Shown here: piece after piece, positions 8,068 to 17,685 of the stretch
Numbering within the stretch: position 1 is the first letter of the stretch
How the letters are laid out: every line of letters begins with the position of its first letter
Assembly (NCBI RefSeq): GCF_900094625.1
Contig: NZ_FMAJ01000007.1
Span: 1-64,000 of the forward strand
DNA: 64,000 bases
Reading direction: 5' to 3'
Source: Rhizobium aethiopicum
Lineage (GTDB): Bacteria; Pseudomonadota; Alphaproteobacteria; Rhizobiales; Rhizobiaceae
The notes under the pieces: generated by a model
The model's database searches: none
Told to the model about the DNA's origin: nothing
The model's input: the letters and a program-made list of their open reading frames with translations, nothing else
Position numbers and translations under genes: made by a program

Positions 8068-11000
8068 ATGGCCAAGTTTTTCATCCGACGTCCGATTTTC
8101 GCCTGGGTCATTGCGATCACCATCATGCTCGCCGGCCTGCTGGCGATCTTCACCCTGTCGATTTCGCAATATCCCGACATCGCCCCCACGACGGTGCGCA
8201 TCAACGCCACCTATCGCGGCGCCAGCGCCGAGACCGTCGAGAAATCGGTGACGACGATCATCGAGGACGGCATGACCGGTCTCGACGACCTCACCTACAT
8301 GACCTCGACGTCATCGACCGGGTCGGCCAGCATCCAGCTTACTTTCGGAACCAGCATCGATCCTGATATCGCCCAGGTCCAGGTGCAGAACAAGCTGCAG
8401 CTGGTTCAGTCGCAGCTTCCAGGCGATGTCATCGACGCCGGCATCAGCGTGACTCGCTCGACCTCGAGCATCCTTCTCGTCGGCTCGCTCGTTTCAACCG
8501 ACGGCAAGCGCAATTCGGTCGATCTCGGCAACATCATGTCGACCTCCATCGAGGATCAGATCCAGCGCCTGGAAGGCGTCGGCAGCATCAACGTCTTCGG
8601 TTCCGGATACGCCATGCGCGTCTGGCTCGATCCTTTCAAGCTCCTGAAATACCAGCTGACGCCGAGCGATGTCACGGCAGCGATCCAGGCGCAGAACACC
8701 CAGGTCTCCGTCGGATCGCTCGGCGCCCAGCCGACGATCCCCGGTCAGCAGCTCAACGTCACCATCACCGCGCAAAGCCAGCTGACCACCGTCTCCGATT
8801 TCGAGCACATTATCCTGAAGGTCGAAAAGGACGGCGCGACGGTGCGTCTGAGCGACGTCTCGCGCATCGAGATCGGTCAGGAAAGCTACGGCGGCAGTTC
8901 GCGCTACAACGGCCAGCCCTCGACCGGATTCGCCGTCAACCTCGCAATCGGCGCCAACGCGATCGATACCGCCGCACGCGTGCGCTCCGCACTCGATGTT
9001 ATCGGCCGCACTCTGCCGGAAGGCGTGAAGATCACCTATCCCTACGACACGACGCCCTTCGTAGAACTGTCGATCGAAAAGGTCGTGCATACGCTGATCG
9101 AGGCGATCGTGCTCGTCTTCGTGGTGCTGCTCGTCTTCCTGCAGAACCTTCGCGCCACGCTGATCCCGACCATTGCCGTTCCCGTGGTGCTGCTCGGCAC
9201 TTTCGGAGTGCTGGCAGCCACCGACTATTCGATCAATACGCTGACGATGTTCGCCATGGTGCTGGCGATCGGTCTTCTCGTCGACGACGCGATCGTTGTC
9301 GTCGAAAACGTCGAGCGCATCATGTCCGAAGAGAAGCTTTCGCCGCTCGAAGCGACGGAAAAATCGATGGGCGAAATCACCGGCGCCATCGTCGGCATTG
9401 CGCTCGTGCTGACCGCCGTCTTCATCCCGATGGCCTTTTTCGGTGGTTCGACCGGCATCATCTATCGCCAGTTCTCGATCACCATCGTCTCGGCCATGCT
9501 GCTATCGGCGCTCGTCGCCATCGTGCTGACGCCGGCGCTCTGCGCCACGATGCTGAAGCCAGTCAGCGAACACAGAAAACACGGCGTCGGCGACTGGTTC
9601 AACCGCAACTTCACGCGTTCCACCAACGGCTATGTCAGGACCATCGGCTATCTCCTGAAGCGGCCGATCCGCGTCATGCTGGTTTTCCTTCTCGTCGGCG
9701 CCGGCTGTGCCTACCTCTTCACCCGCCTGCCTAGCTCGTTCCTGCCGCAGGAAGACCAGGGCGTGCTGCTGACCATCGTCACCACGCCGCCGGGCTCGAC
9801 CACGCAGCAGACCCAAGCGGTCGTCGAGAAGGTCGAAAACTACTATCGTGAGAATGAGAAGGACGCCGTCGAGTCGGTCTTCGGCGCCTTGGGCTTCGGC
9901 TTCAGCGGCTCCGGACAGAACAGCGCCATCGTCTTCACCAAACTCAAGGATTTCTCACAGCGAACCGATCCAAATTTGAGCGCCCAGTCGGTTGTCAACC
10001 GGGCGCTTCGCAGCTTCTTTGCGATGCGCGAGGCGCAGGTCTTCGCGCTCTTGCCGCCGGCAATCCAGGGCCTCGGCGTATCCAGCGGCTTTTCCATGAA
10101 TCTCGTCGATACCGGCGGGCACGGCAACGACGCTCTGACAGCCGCCTCCAAACGGCTGATCCAGATGGGCAATAGCTCGGGTAAGGTCGTGGCGCTGCGC
10201 AGCAGCAACAAGGAAGTCGAGCCGCAGATGCGCATCGTGCTCGACCAGGAAAAGATCGGCGCGATGGGCGTAGATATCGCCTCGGTGAACTCGATGCTGT
10301 CGATCATCTTCACCGGTCGCGACGTCAACGACTTCACCCTGAACGGCGAAATCAAACCCGTCTATGTGCAGGGCGACGCGCCGTTCCGCATGCAGCCGGA
10401 CGATCTCGATCATTGGTATGCCCGCAACAATGACGGAGAAATGGTGCCCTTCTCCGCCTTTACCCGCACTGAGTGGGTCAAGGGCGCGCCTTCGCTTGCC
10501 CGCTTCAACGCCGTCAGCGCCATTCCGCTCGATGGTGCCGCCGCACCCGGCGTGTCCTCCGGCGATGCCATGAACGAAATGGAAGCGCTGACCGAGCAAC
10601 TCGGCGGCGGTTACACGGTCGCCTGGCAGGGCATCTCCTACCAGGAGCGCCTTTCCGGCTCGCAAGCGCCGATGCTTTACGCGATCTCGGTTCTCGTCGT
10701 CTTCCTTTGCCTGGCGGCGCTTTACGAAAGCTGGTCCATTCCCTTCTCGGTGATCATGGCAGTGCCTGTCGGTGTTCTCGGTGCTCTGGCGGCGGCAACG
10801 CTCTTCGGCCAGGCGAACGATGTCTATTTCAAGGTCGGCTTGCTCACCACGATCGGCTTGGCGGCGAAGAACGCGATCCTGATCGTCGAATTCGCCAAGG
10901 ATCGCATGGAAACTGGCATGGGGCTTTTCGAAGCGACGCTGGAGGCAGCGCGGCTACGCCTGCGGCCGATCATCATGACATCGCTTGCCTTTATCCTCGG

Positions 11001-11178
11001 CGTCGTGCCTCTGGCGATCGCGACAGGCGCTGGCTCGGCGGCGCAGAACGCCATCGGCATCGGCGTTCTTGGGGGCATGCTGGCGGCGACGATGCTTGGG
11101 ATCTTCTTCGTGCCGTCCTTTTTCGTGGTTATACGACGCATCTTTGCCACACGCGGCAAAAATGCGGCATCAGTGTGA
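8068..11178 (+). CDS. RND multidrug efflux transporter (AcrB/HAE1 family)
   Basis: The 1036-residue inner-membrane proton/drug antiporter begins MAKFFIRRPIFAWVIAI and has the family's 12-helix duplicated plan with two large periplasmic loops. The transmembrane-4 acidic pair that relays protons is present in GLLVDDAIVVVENVERI. Frame extension to 7990 is possible, but the ATG at 8068 has CAGGAAC upstream and matches family N-termini. It lies 49 bases after the adaptor gene and is surely co-transcribed with it. Likely substrates are amphiphilic toxins or plant compounds. Confidence 0.93.
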   Translation: MAKFFIRRPIFAWVIAITIMLAGLLAIFTLSISQYPDIAPTTVRINATYRGASAETVEKSVTTIIEDGMTGLDDLTYMTSTSSTGSASIQLTFGTSIDPDIAQVQVQNKLQLVQSQLPGDVIDAGISVTRSTSSILLVGSLVSTDGKRNSVDLGNIMSTSIEDQIQRLEGVGSINVFGSGYAMRVWLDPFKLLKYQLTPSDVTAAIQAQNTQVSVGSLGAQPTIPGQQLNVTITAQSQLTTVSDFEHIILKVEKDGATVRLSDVSRIEIGQESYGGSSRYNGQPSTGFAVNLAIGANAIDTAARVRSALDVIGRTLPEGVKITYPYDTTPFVELSIEKVVHTLIEAIVLVFVVLLVFLQNLRATLIPTIAVPVVLLGTFGVLAATDYSINTLTMFAMVLAIGLLVDDAIVVVENVERIMSEEKLSPLEATEKSMGEITGAIVGIALVLTAVFIPMAFFGGSTGIIYRQFSITIVSAMLLSALVAIVLTPALCATMLKPVSEHRKHGVGDWFNRNFTRSTNGYVRTIGYLLKRPIRVMLVFLLVGAGCAYLFTRLPSSFLPQEDQGVLLTIVTTPPGSTTQQTQAVVEKVENYYRENEKDAVESVFGALGFGFSGSGQNSAIVFTKLKDFSQRTDPNLSAQSVVNRALRSFFAMREAQVFALLPPAIQGLGVSSGFSMNLVDTGGHGNDALTAASKRLIQMGNSSGKVVALRSSNKEVEPQMRIVLDQEKIGAMGVDIASVNSMLSIIFTGRDVNDFTLNGEIKPVYVQGDAPFRMQPDDLDHWYARNNDGEMVPFSAFTRTEWVKGAPSLARFNAVSAIPLDGAAAPGVSSGDAMNEMEALTEQLGGGYTVAWQGISYQERLSGSQAPMLYAISVLVVFLCLAALYESWSIPFSVIMAVPVGVLGALAAATLFGQANDVYFKVGLLTTIGLAAKNAILIVEFAKDRMETGMGLFEATLEAARLRLRPIIMTSLAFILGVVPLAIATGAGSAAQNAIGIGVLGGMLAATMLGIFFVPSFFVVIRRIFATRGKNAASV

Positions 11179-11328
11179 TATAAATGCACTGTGATAATGC
11201 TGTTCCGATTGCTACATTGCGCCCGACTGCTTCGGTGTGTGTGTTTGTGGTAGGACGAGGCGCGGCGGCGATAGTGAAGCATGAAGCTTCGGACAAGAAT
11301 TGACTTGCTCGAGTACAGGAAGAAATGA

Positions 11329-12765
11329 ATGGTATCTCTTCGTTTTGCCACACCGGCATTATTGTTATTATTGTCGGGCTGCGTCGTAGGCCCGGATCAT
11401 GCTCCTCCTGAAATGCCGCTGCCCGCCAAATTCGGAGAGGGCGGAACCAAGAGTGTTGGTGACGTTGCTACCGCAGCCTGGTGGACCGCTTTCAACGACC
11501 CCAAACTGAATGGTTATGTCCAGGCCGGCCTCGACCAGAACCTCACGGTTCAGCAGGCGATCGAACGCATCAATGCGGCTTCCGCAAACGTCACCGCCGC
11601 CGGCGCGGGCGGCCTGCCGAACCTCAACGTCGGCGCGTCGCACACGATCAGCGGCCAGAGGGGCGAACTGCGCACACAGTTCGACACGCGCAACACCAGT
11701 GCCGGCGACGTCCAGCTGAGCTGGCTGCTTGATCTCTTCGGCCTTTACAAGCGCAGCACCGAAAGCGCGCTCGCTTCGCTCGATTCCGCATACGCATCCG
11801 CCGATGTCGCCAAGCTGACCCTCGTGCAGGATCTCGTCTCGAGCTATATTGACGTTCGCTATTATCAGCAGCGCCTGGCGCTTTCGAGGGCCAACCTGAA
11901 ATCTCGTCAGGAAACCTACGAGCTGACCAAGTTCCAGCTTGAAGCCGGCGCCGCCTCGCGCCTCGACGTGGTTCAGGCCGAAGGCCTCGTGCAGTCGACG
12001 CTCGCCGAAATTCCCGGCCTCGAAACCAATATCCGCATATCGGCCCATCACATCGCCACGCTGCTCGGCCTGCCGGCCTCCGCCCTCGTCGACGAACTGC
12101 TGAAGGGCCGCGGTCAGCCGGTATTCCGTGGCGGCATCAACTCTGGCATCCCAGCGGACCTGATCCGCAACCGGCCCGACATTCGCGTTGCCGAGCGTGA
12201 TCTCGCCGCCGCAACGGCCAATATCGGTGTTGCCGAAGCGCAGCTTTATCCGAGCATCTCGCTCAGCGGCTCAATCTCGCCGTCCTACATCAACCAGCGC
12301 GGCATCCATGGCGGCTTGACCGGCTGGTCCTTCGGTCCGTCTCTCAACCTGCCGATCTTGGACGGTGGCCGTCTGCGCGCCAACGTCAAGTCGGCGGAGT
12401 CCAATGCTGCCACCGCCTATCTTAACTGGAAATCGACGGTGCTGAGCGCGGTCGAGCAGGTCGAGAACGCACTCGCCGCTGTCCGGCGTGACGCCCGCAC
12501 GGTCGCAGCCCTTCAGGCCCAAGTGAAGACCACGCAGGAAACGCTCGAACTGTCGACCGCGTCCTATAAGGACGGCGCCTCTTCGCTGCTCGACGTCCTG
12601 GACGCACAACGCCAGGTTTCACTTGCCCAGGCAAGCCTTGCCCAGGCCGTCCAGCAGATGGCAAAGGACTATGTCTCGCTGAACATCGCGGTCGGCGGCG
12701 GCTACGCGCCCGGCGGCAAGACCACTGCCCCGGTGAAGACTGTGGCAGTGAAGGCCAAGAGCTGA
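11329..12765 (+). CDS. Outer-membrane efflux channel lipoprotein (OprM/NodT family)
   Basis: The 478-residue TolC-like protein has a lipoprotein signal (LLLLSGC, Cys18) and two outer membrane efflux repeats, with typical FGLYKRSTESALASLDSA and later SGSISPSYINQ-type strands. It completes the tripartite pump with the two genes upstream. The 150-base gap after the pump gene could hold an extra promoter, but no terminator is evident there. The start has AGGAAG eight bases upstream. Confidence 0.92.
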   Translation: MVSLRFATPALLLLLSGCVVGPDHAPPEMPLPAKFGEGGTKSVGDVATAAWWTAFNDPKLNGYVQAGLDQNLTVQQAIERINAASANVTAAGAGGLPNLNVGASHTISGQRGELRTQFDTRNTSAGDVQLSWLLDLFGLYKRSTESALASLDSAYASADVAKLTLVQDLVSSYIDVRYYQQRLALSRANLKSRQETYELTKFQLEAGAASRLDVVQAEGLVQSTLAEIPGLETNIRISAHHIATLLGLPASALVDELLKGRGQPVFRGGINSGIPADLIRNRPDIRVAERDLAAATANIGVAEAQLYPSISLSGSISPSYINQRGIHGGLTGWSFGPSLNLPILDGGRLRANVKSAESNAATAYLNWKSTVLSAVEQVENALAAVRRDARTVAALQAQVKTTQETLELSTASYKDGASSLLDVLDAQRQVSLAQASLAQAVQQMAKDYVSLNIAVGGGYAPGGKTTAPVKTVAVKAKS

Positions 12766-12791
12766 TCGGCATTTCCTTTCTGAAAATACGA

Positions 12792-12820
12792 AACCCCGCG
12801 ATTGCCTCGCGGGGTTTTTT
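12792..12820 (+). terminator. Rho-independent terminator of the efflux operon
   Basis: A perfect 10-bp stem, AACCCCGCGA / TCGCGGGGTT, with a 5-base loop (12802-12806) is followed by a run of T. It lies 26 bases after the channel gene. Confidence 0.9.
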
Positions 12821-12896
12821 CATGCCTGACGAATTCGCGGATAATCGCATCTGAGACGAATTTGGATTCGACAAGCCAAAAGAGCTGCTATAGGTT

Positions 12897-12914
12897 TGAT
12901 TAAACGATTAATCA
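12897..12914. promoter_or_regulatory. Candidate LacI-family operator
   Basis: TGATTAAACGATTAATCA is an 18-bp palindrome with a central CG and only one mismatched pair, the usual form of LacI/GalR-family sites. It ends 15 bases before the LacI-type gene, so it could control that gene and the genes behind it. The assignment is inferred from pattern and position. Confidence 0.62.
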
Positions 12915-12929
12915 GAGTTCCCTAGATTC

Positions 12930-13973
12930 ATGGCTTCACCACGCCCGGGACCTAATCTCAGCAGGATAGCGACCTCGCTCGGCGTCTCCATCGCGACCGT
13001 TTCCAATGCGCTTTCCGGCAAAGGCCGGGTCTCCGGCCAGTTGGTCGAAAGAATCCGCGAACATGCCGCCGAGCTCGGCTATGTCCCGAGCCAGGCCGGC
13101 CGGGCGCTCAGGACCGGCCGCAGCGGCGTTCTCGGCCTCGTGCTGCCGGATATCGCCAACCCTCTGTTCCCGAAGATCGCGCAGGCGATCGAATTTGCGG
13201 CCTCCGCCGCAGGTTACGGCGTACTGATCGCCGATTCCCGCGGCGATGCCGCCGCTCAGAGCGAGGCGATCAATCGTCTGGTCGAACGCGGCGTCGACGG
13301 AATGGTCATCATTCCCCGCCGCGCCACCCGCATTTCCTCCGCAGCCTGCCCGGTCGCCGTCATCGACACCCCGTCGACGCCTGGCAATACCGTTTCCGCC
13401 GATCACTGGCAGGGCGGCCGCGAAATCGCCGTCCATCTCGCCGGTCTCGGCCACCAGCGCATCCTGATCATCGGCAACAATCAGGAATCCAGCGTCCAGA
13501 ACGACCGCGCCGACGGCATCCGGGCCGGTATGCATCCGACCATGCATTCCGAAACACTGTGGATCGAGAAGATCGAGCAAGGTGGCGGCAGTGGCTGTCG
13601 GCTCGGCCTCGCCGAGAAAGTCCGGCAGGGTTTCACGGCTTTCGCGGCTCTTTCCGATCTCCAGGCCCTGCGCGCGCTGACGGAGCTGCAGCAGGCCGGC
13701 ATCAACGTTCCCGCCGATGTCAGCGTCACCGGCTTCGACGATCTCATCTGGTCGCCTGTTGTCACGCCGTCGCTGACGACGGTGAGGATGGACATGGACA
13801 GGATTGCCGGAATTGCCGTGTCGGCGCTGGCCGAAACCATCAGAAAAAGCCGCGCCCGGGAGGGCGTGCTCGTTACCGCGGAGGTCGAACGCGTCGCGAT
13901 GCAGCTGGTCGTCCGCCAATCATCCGGGCCTGTGAGCCGGGCGCTAAAAACCTCAGAGATGGAGAACATGTAG
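12930..13973 (+). CDS. LacI/GalR family transcriptional regulator
   Basis: The 347-residue protein has the classic N-terminal helix-turn-helix (NLSRIATSLGVSIATVSNAL, from about residue 9) and hinge, then a periplasmic-binding-like effector domain (GVLGLVLPDIANPLF; DVSVTGFDDL near the end). The stop codon is followed at once by the start of the transporter's binding protein, so it is probably the first gene of the operon. The effector is likely a purine base or nucleoside, judged only from the neighbours. A palindromic operator lies just upstream. Confidence 0.88.
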   Translation: MASPRPGPNLSRIATSLGVSIATVSNALSGKGRVSGQLVERIREHAAELGYVPSQAGRALRTGRSGVLGLVLPDIANPLFPKIAQAIEFAASAAGYGVLIADSRGDAAAQSEAINRLVERGVDGMVIIPRRATRISSAACPVAVIDTPSTPGNTVSADHWQGGREIAVHLAGLGHQRILIIGNNQESSVQNDRADGIRAGMHPTMHSETLWIEKIEQGGGSGCRLGLAEKVRQGFTAFAALSDLQALRALTELQQAGINVPADVSVTGFDDLIWSPVVTPSLTTVRMDMDRIAGIAVSALAETIRKSRAREGVLVTAEVERVAMQLVVRQSSGPVSRALKTSEMENM

Positions 13974-14996
13974 ATGAGAAAAGCTCTTTTTGCGTCGATG
14001 GCGCTTGCTGCCCTATCGCCGTTTGCCGCCTCCGCAGCCGAACGGACGCTGACCATTTCGGTCTATGCCTTCGCGCAGGACGACTTCAAGACGCTGGTCT
14101 ACGATCCTTTCGAAGCTCAATGCGGCTGCAAGCTGGTGGTCGAGACCGGGAACAGCGTCGAGAGGCTGGCCAAGATGGAGGCGAACAAGGCCAATCCCGT
14201 CGTCGATCTCGCCGCCGTTTCGATGGCGGATGCGCTCGCCGCATCGCGCGCCGGCCTGATCGATAAAATCGATACCGCGAAGCTTACCAATTTCTCCAAG
14301 CTCTATAACGCCGCCAAGGACCCGAACGGCGACGGCATGAGCGTCGGCTATACCTTCTATGCCACCTCGATTGCATATCGCTCCGACAAGATGAAGATCG
14401 AGTCCTGGGCCGATCTCCTGAAGCCGGAATATGTCGACCATGTCGCTTTCCCCAACGTCACCACCAATCAGGGCCCGCCGGCGCTCTACATGCTGGGCCT
14501 GGCGCTCGGCAAGGATACGCCCGATCTGCAAGGCCCGATCGAAGCGCTAGGCGAGAAGAAGGACGACATCGTCACCTTCTATGAAAAGTCCTCGCAGCTC
14601 GTGCAGCTGATGCAGCAGGAGGAAATCTGGGCAGCCCCCATCGGCCGTTTCTCCTGGGCGGGCTTCACCAAGCTCGACGTTCCCATCGCCTGGGCAACGC
14701 CGAAAGAAGGCCAGACCGGCGGCATGAACGTTCTGGTGCTGACCAAGGGTTCGAAGAACCAGGATCTCGCCATGCAGTTCATGGATTTCTGGCTCTCGAC
14801 CGAGATCCAGACCAAGCTCGCCGAAAAGCTGATCGACAGCCCTGCAAACAGAGAGGTCAAGCTTTCCGAAGCTGCCGCCGGCAATCTCACTTACGGCGAA
14901 GAAACGGCCAAGAGCCTCAAACTGATCCCTTCCGCCATCGCGCTCGACAACCGCGCCGGCTGGCTGAAGACCTGGAACGAGAAAGTCGGCCAGTAA
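13974..14996 (+). CDS. ABC transporter substrate-binding protein (polyamine/iron-type fold)
   Basis: This periplasmic binding protein of 340 residues has a signal peptide of about 22 residues (cleavage after a SAA motif). It resembles PotD-like family 1 solute-binding proteins (CKLVVETGNSVERLAKME; later GGMNVLVLTKGSKN). Known relatives bind polyamines, thiamine or Fe3+. Because the operon ends with nucleoside hydrolase and adenine deaminase, I infer a purine nucleoside or base as the ligand. It starts at the base after the regulator's stop. Confidence 0.82.
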   Translation: MRKALFASMALAALSPFAASAAERTLTISVYAFAQDDFKTLVYDPFEAQCGCKLVVETGNSVERLAKMEANKANPVVDLAAVSMADALAASRAGLIDKIDTAKLTNFSKLYNAAKDPNGDGMSVGYTFYATSIAYRSDKMKIESWADLLKPEYVDHVAFPNVTTNQGPPALYMLGLALGKDTPDLQGPIEALGEKKDDIVTFYEKSSQLVQLMQQEEIWAAPIGRFSWAGFTKLDVPIAWATPKEGQTGGMNVLVLTKGSKNQDLAMQFMDFWLSTEIQTKLAEKLIDSPANREVKLSEAAAGNLTYGEETAKSLKLIPSAIALDNRAGWLKTWNEKVGQ

Positions 14997-15062
14997 AGCC
15001 CGCATGAACCGGTTCCGGCGCCTCCCGCCGGGGCCGCCCCTCCTCTCCTGGAAAGGCGCCTC

Positions 15063-15890
15063 ATGTTCCAGAATCGCGCGGAAGCCCTGGCGCTTGCCCT
15101 GCCGGCAGCCGTCTTTGCGACGGTGGTTTTCCTGCTGCCCGTCGCAATCCTGCTGTCGGAGGGTTTTCGCGCCGGCGGCGCCTGGACGCTGTCGGCCTAT
15201 ACAGGCTTCTTTTCCGAGACGCTAAACCGCACGGTTTTCCTGCGCTCCTTCCGACTCGGCCTCGAAGTCACCGCCGTCTCGGCCGTGATCGGCTACGCCG
15301 CAGCCTTTGCCATCGTCAACCTGCCGCCGAAGGGCAAAGGCCGCATGATCGGGCTCGTCACCCTCCCGCTGATGATCTCGCCAGTGGCGCGCACCTATGC
15401 ATGGATCGTCATTCTGGGCCGAACCGGCATCGTCAATCAGGCGATTACGGGCCTCGGCTTCAGCGCCGAACCGCTGCGCCTGCTCTTCACCGAGACCGCC
15501 GTCTTCATCGGCCTCCTGCAGCTCTTCCTGCCGCTGATGATCCTGTCATTGATCAGCGCGCTCGAAAACATGCCGAGGGATGCGATCGCGGCTGCCCGCG
15601 TGCTCGGCGCCAACTGGGTCCAGGTCTTTTGGAAGGTCGTCCTCCCGCTCACGCGCGAGGGCCTCGTCATCGGCGGCACGCTTGTCTTCACCGGCTCGCT
15701 CACCGCCTACATCACGCCGGCCATCCTCGGCGGTTCCAAGGTACTGATGCTCGAAACTCTGATGTATCAGCAGGTGTCCGTCGCCAATGATTTCGTCTCG
15801 GCGAGCGTCATCGCCTTCATCCTGATCGTCATGAGCTTTGCCGCCAACATTTTGCTGAAACGCCTTGCGACGGCGAGGAGCCGCAGATGA
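15063..15890 (+). CDS. ABC transporter permease (PotB-like)
   Basis: The 275-residue inner-membrane protein has about six transmembrane helices. The ATPase-contact (EAA) loop is visible near DAIAAARVLGANWVQVFWKVVLPL. It pairs with the next gene, overlapping it by four bases (ATGA), to form the translocation channel. GAAAGGCG lies just upstream of the chosen ATG. Confidence 0.88.
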   Translation: MFQNRAEALALALPAAVFATVVFLLPVAILLSEGFRAGGAWTLSAYTGFFSETLNRTVFLRSFRLGLEVTAVSAVIGYAAAFAIVNLPPKGKGRMIGLVTLPLMISPVARTYAWIVILGRTGIVNQAITGLGFSAEPLRLLFTETAVFIGLLQLFLPLMILSLISALENMPRDAIAAARVLGANWVQVFWKVVLPLTREGLVIGGTLVFTGSLTAYITPAILGGSKVLMLETLMYQQVSVANDFVSASVIAFILIVMSFAANILLKRLATARSRR

Positions 15891-16666
15891 GCATCCGTCT
15901 CTTTTCGCCCGTCGTGCTCTTTCTGCTGCTTGTCTTCCTGATCGGCCCGTTTCTGATCATCATCGCCGCCTCGCTCTCGGCAGGCGATACACTGGCGTTT
16001 CCGCCGCAAGGCCTGTCGCTACGCTGGGTGATGAAGGTCTTCACCATCGAAAGCTTCCGCGACAGCTTCGCCATGTCGATGTTCCTCGCCGTTTTCGGAA
16101 CCCTGGCAGCCCTCATCCTCGGCATCCCCGCCGCCTACGCCCTGTCGCGCTACCGGCTACCCGCAGCAGAGACCGTCCGCACCATCGTCTCGCTGCCGAT
16201 CATCGTCCCCGGCATCATCGTCGGCCTGGCGCTGCTGCGTTATCTCGTCGTACCTTTCGGCTTCAACATCGCGCTTGCGCTCTTCTTCGCCCATGCGGCC
16301 CTCGTGCTGCCCTACGCGGTGCGCGTCGTCTCGGCGAGCCTCGACAATCTGCGCGCGGATATCGAGGAAGCTGCCGTCCTGCTCGGTTCCTCCAGACTCG
16401 GCGCCTTCTTCCGCGTGGTGATGCCGAATATCCGCGGCGGCATTCTCGCCGCCTTCATCCTCGGCTTCGTCACCAGCTTCAATCAGGTGCCGGTCTCGCT
16501 CTTCCTGTCCGGCCCGGGCGTAAGGACACTGCCGATCGACATGCTGGGTTACATGGAAACCACCTACGACCCATCCATCGCGGCGCTCTCCGCCCTTCTC
16601 GCCTTCCTCTCGATCGGCATCGTCTTCCTCGCCGAACGCTTCCTGGGATTCTCGCGTTATGTCTGA
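15887..16666 (+). CDS. ABC transporter permease (PotC-like)
   Basis: The 259-residue second permease has about six hydrophobic segments and an EAA-type loop (EEAAVLLGSSRLGAFFRVVMP). Its start overlaps the preceding permease and its end overlaps the ATPase start by eight bases, which points to tight translational coupling. Confidence 0.88.
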   Translation: MSIRLFSPVVLFLLLVFLIGPFLIIIAASLSAGDTLAFPPQGLSLRWVMKVFTIESFRDSFAMSMFLAVFGTLAALILGIPAAYALSRYRLPAAETVRTIVSLPIIVPGIIVGLALLRYLVVPFGFNIALALFFAHAALVLPYAVRVVSASLDNLRADIEEAAVLLGSSRLGAFFRVVMPNIRGGILAAFILGFVTSFNQVPVSLFLSGPGVRTLPIDMLGYMETTYDPSIAALSALLAFLSIGIVFLAERFLGFSRYV

Positions 16667-17684
16667 TGCCTACCTTCAACTCGACAAGCTGACGCTCACC
16701 TATGGCGATACGGTCGCGGTGAAAAATCTCGACCTCGCGATCGGCAAGGGCGAACTCGTCGCGCTCCTCGGGCCCTCCGGCTGCGGCAAGACGACGACCA
16801 TGCGCGCCATTGCCGGTCTGCTGACGCCCGCCTCCGGCCGTATCGGCCTCGATGGCGCCGATATCACCCGCTTCTCCGCCAACAAACGCGCCGTCGGCCT
16901 CGTCTTCCAGTCCTATGCGCTCTTCCCGCATCTGACGGTCTATGAAAACGTCGCCTTCGGCCTGCGCCTCAAGGGCATCTCCGGCGCAGACCTAGATGCC
17001 CGCGTCGGCGCCGGCCTGAAATCCGTCGGCCTCACCACTTTCGCCGGCCGCAAGCCCGCAGAACTCTCCGGCGGCCAGCAGCAGCGCGTGGCGCTCGCCC
17101 GATCCATGGTAATGGAGCCGAAGGTCCTGCTGCTCGACGAACCGCTCTCAAACCTCGATGCCCGCCTTCGCCTCGAAATGCGCGCGGAATTGCAGCGTGT
17201 GCAGAAGGAGACCGGCGTGACCATGATCTTCGTCACCCACGACCAGGTGGAGGCCTTGGCGCTCGCCGACCGCATCGTCGTGATGCTGAACGGCGGCATC
17301 GAGCAGATCGGTACGCCGGAAGATATCTATAACAACCCCGTCTCCTCCTTCGTCGCCGCTTTCGTCGGGTTCGAGAACGTCTTCGCGCTGTCGGGAGGGA
17401 AGCTCGCGACGCCGAATGGTCCCGTGGCTCTTTCAGGCCCGGCGCCACAAGCTGCGGCAGGGCTGGCCTGGCGTCCGCGGGCAGTGCCCCTCGGCTCCGG
17501 CCCCTTCCGGGGTACGGTGCGCGGCACGTCTTTCGCCGGCAATACGCGTGAATATCTCCTCGATACGCCGCTTGGGCCGATCAAGGCCGAGATCGACGCA
17601 AGCCTGCCGCCGCATGCGATCGGCAGCGCGCTCGCCTTCGACCTGCCGCTCGCCGGCGCAGCCAATCTCCAACGCTTCGGGTGA
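16659..17684 (+). CDS. ABC transporter ATP-binding protein (PotA/UgpC-like)
   Basis: The 341-residue ATPase carries Walker A GPSGCGKTT (about 39-47), signature LSGGQQQRVALARS, Walker B VLLLDEPLSNLD and H-loop FVTHDQVEAL. A C-terminal extension of about 100 residues looks like a TOBE regulatory domain. It energises the two permeases upstream. Confidence 0.92.
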   Translation: MSDAYLQLDKLTLTYGDTVAVKNLDLAIGKGELVALLGPSGCGKTTTMRAIAGLLTPASGRIGLDGADITRFSANKRAVGLVFQSYALFPHLTVYENVAFGLRLKGISGADLDARVGAGLKSVGLTTFAGRKPAELSGGQQQRVALARSMVMEPKVLLLDEPLSNLDARLRLEMRAELQRVQKETGVTMIFVTHDQVEALALADRIVVMLNGGIEQIGTPEDIYNNPVSSFVAAFVGFENVFALSGGKLATPNGPVALSGPAPQAAAGLAWRPRAVPLGSGPFRGTVRGTSFAGNTREYLLDTPLGPIKAEIDASLPPHAIGSALAFDLPLAGAANLQRFG

Positions 17685-17685
17685 C

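Noticed and set aside
6699..8210. 503-codon minus-strand frame opposite the RND adaptor
   Set aside because: Antisense shadow caused by high GC at codon third positions; the plus strand encodes a clear HlyD-family lipoprotein.
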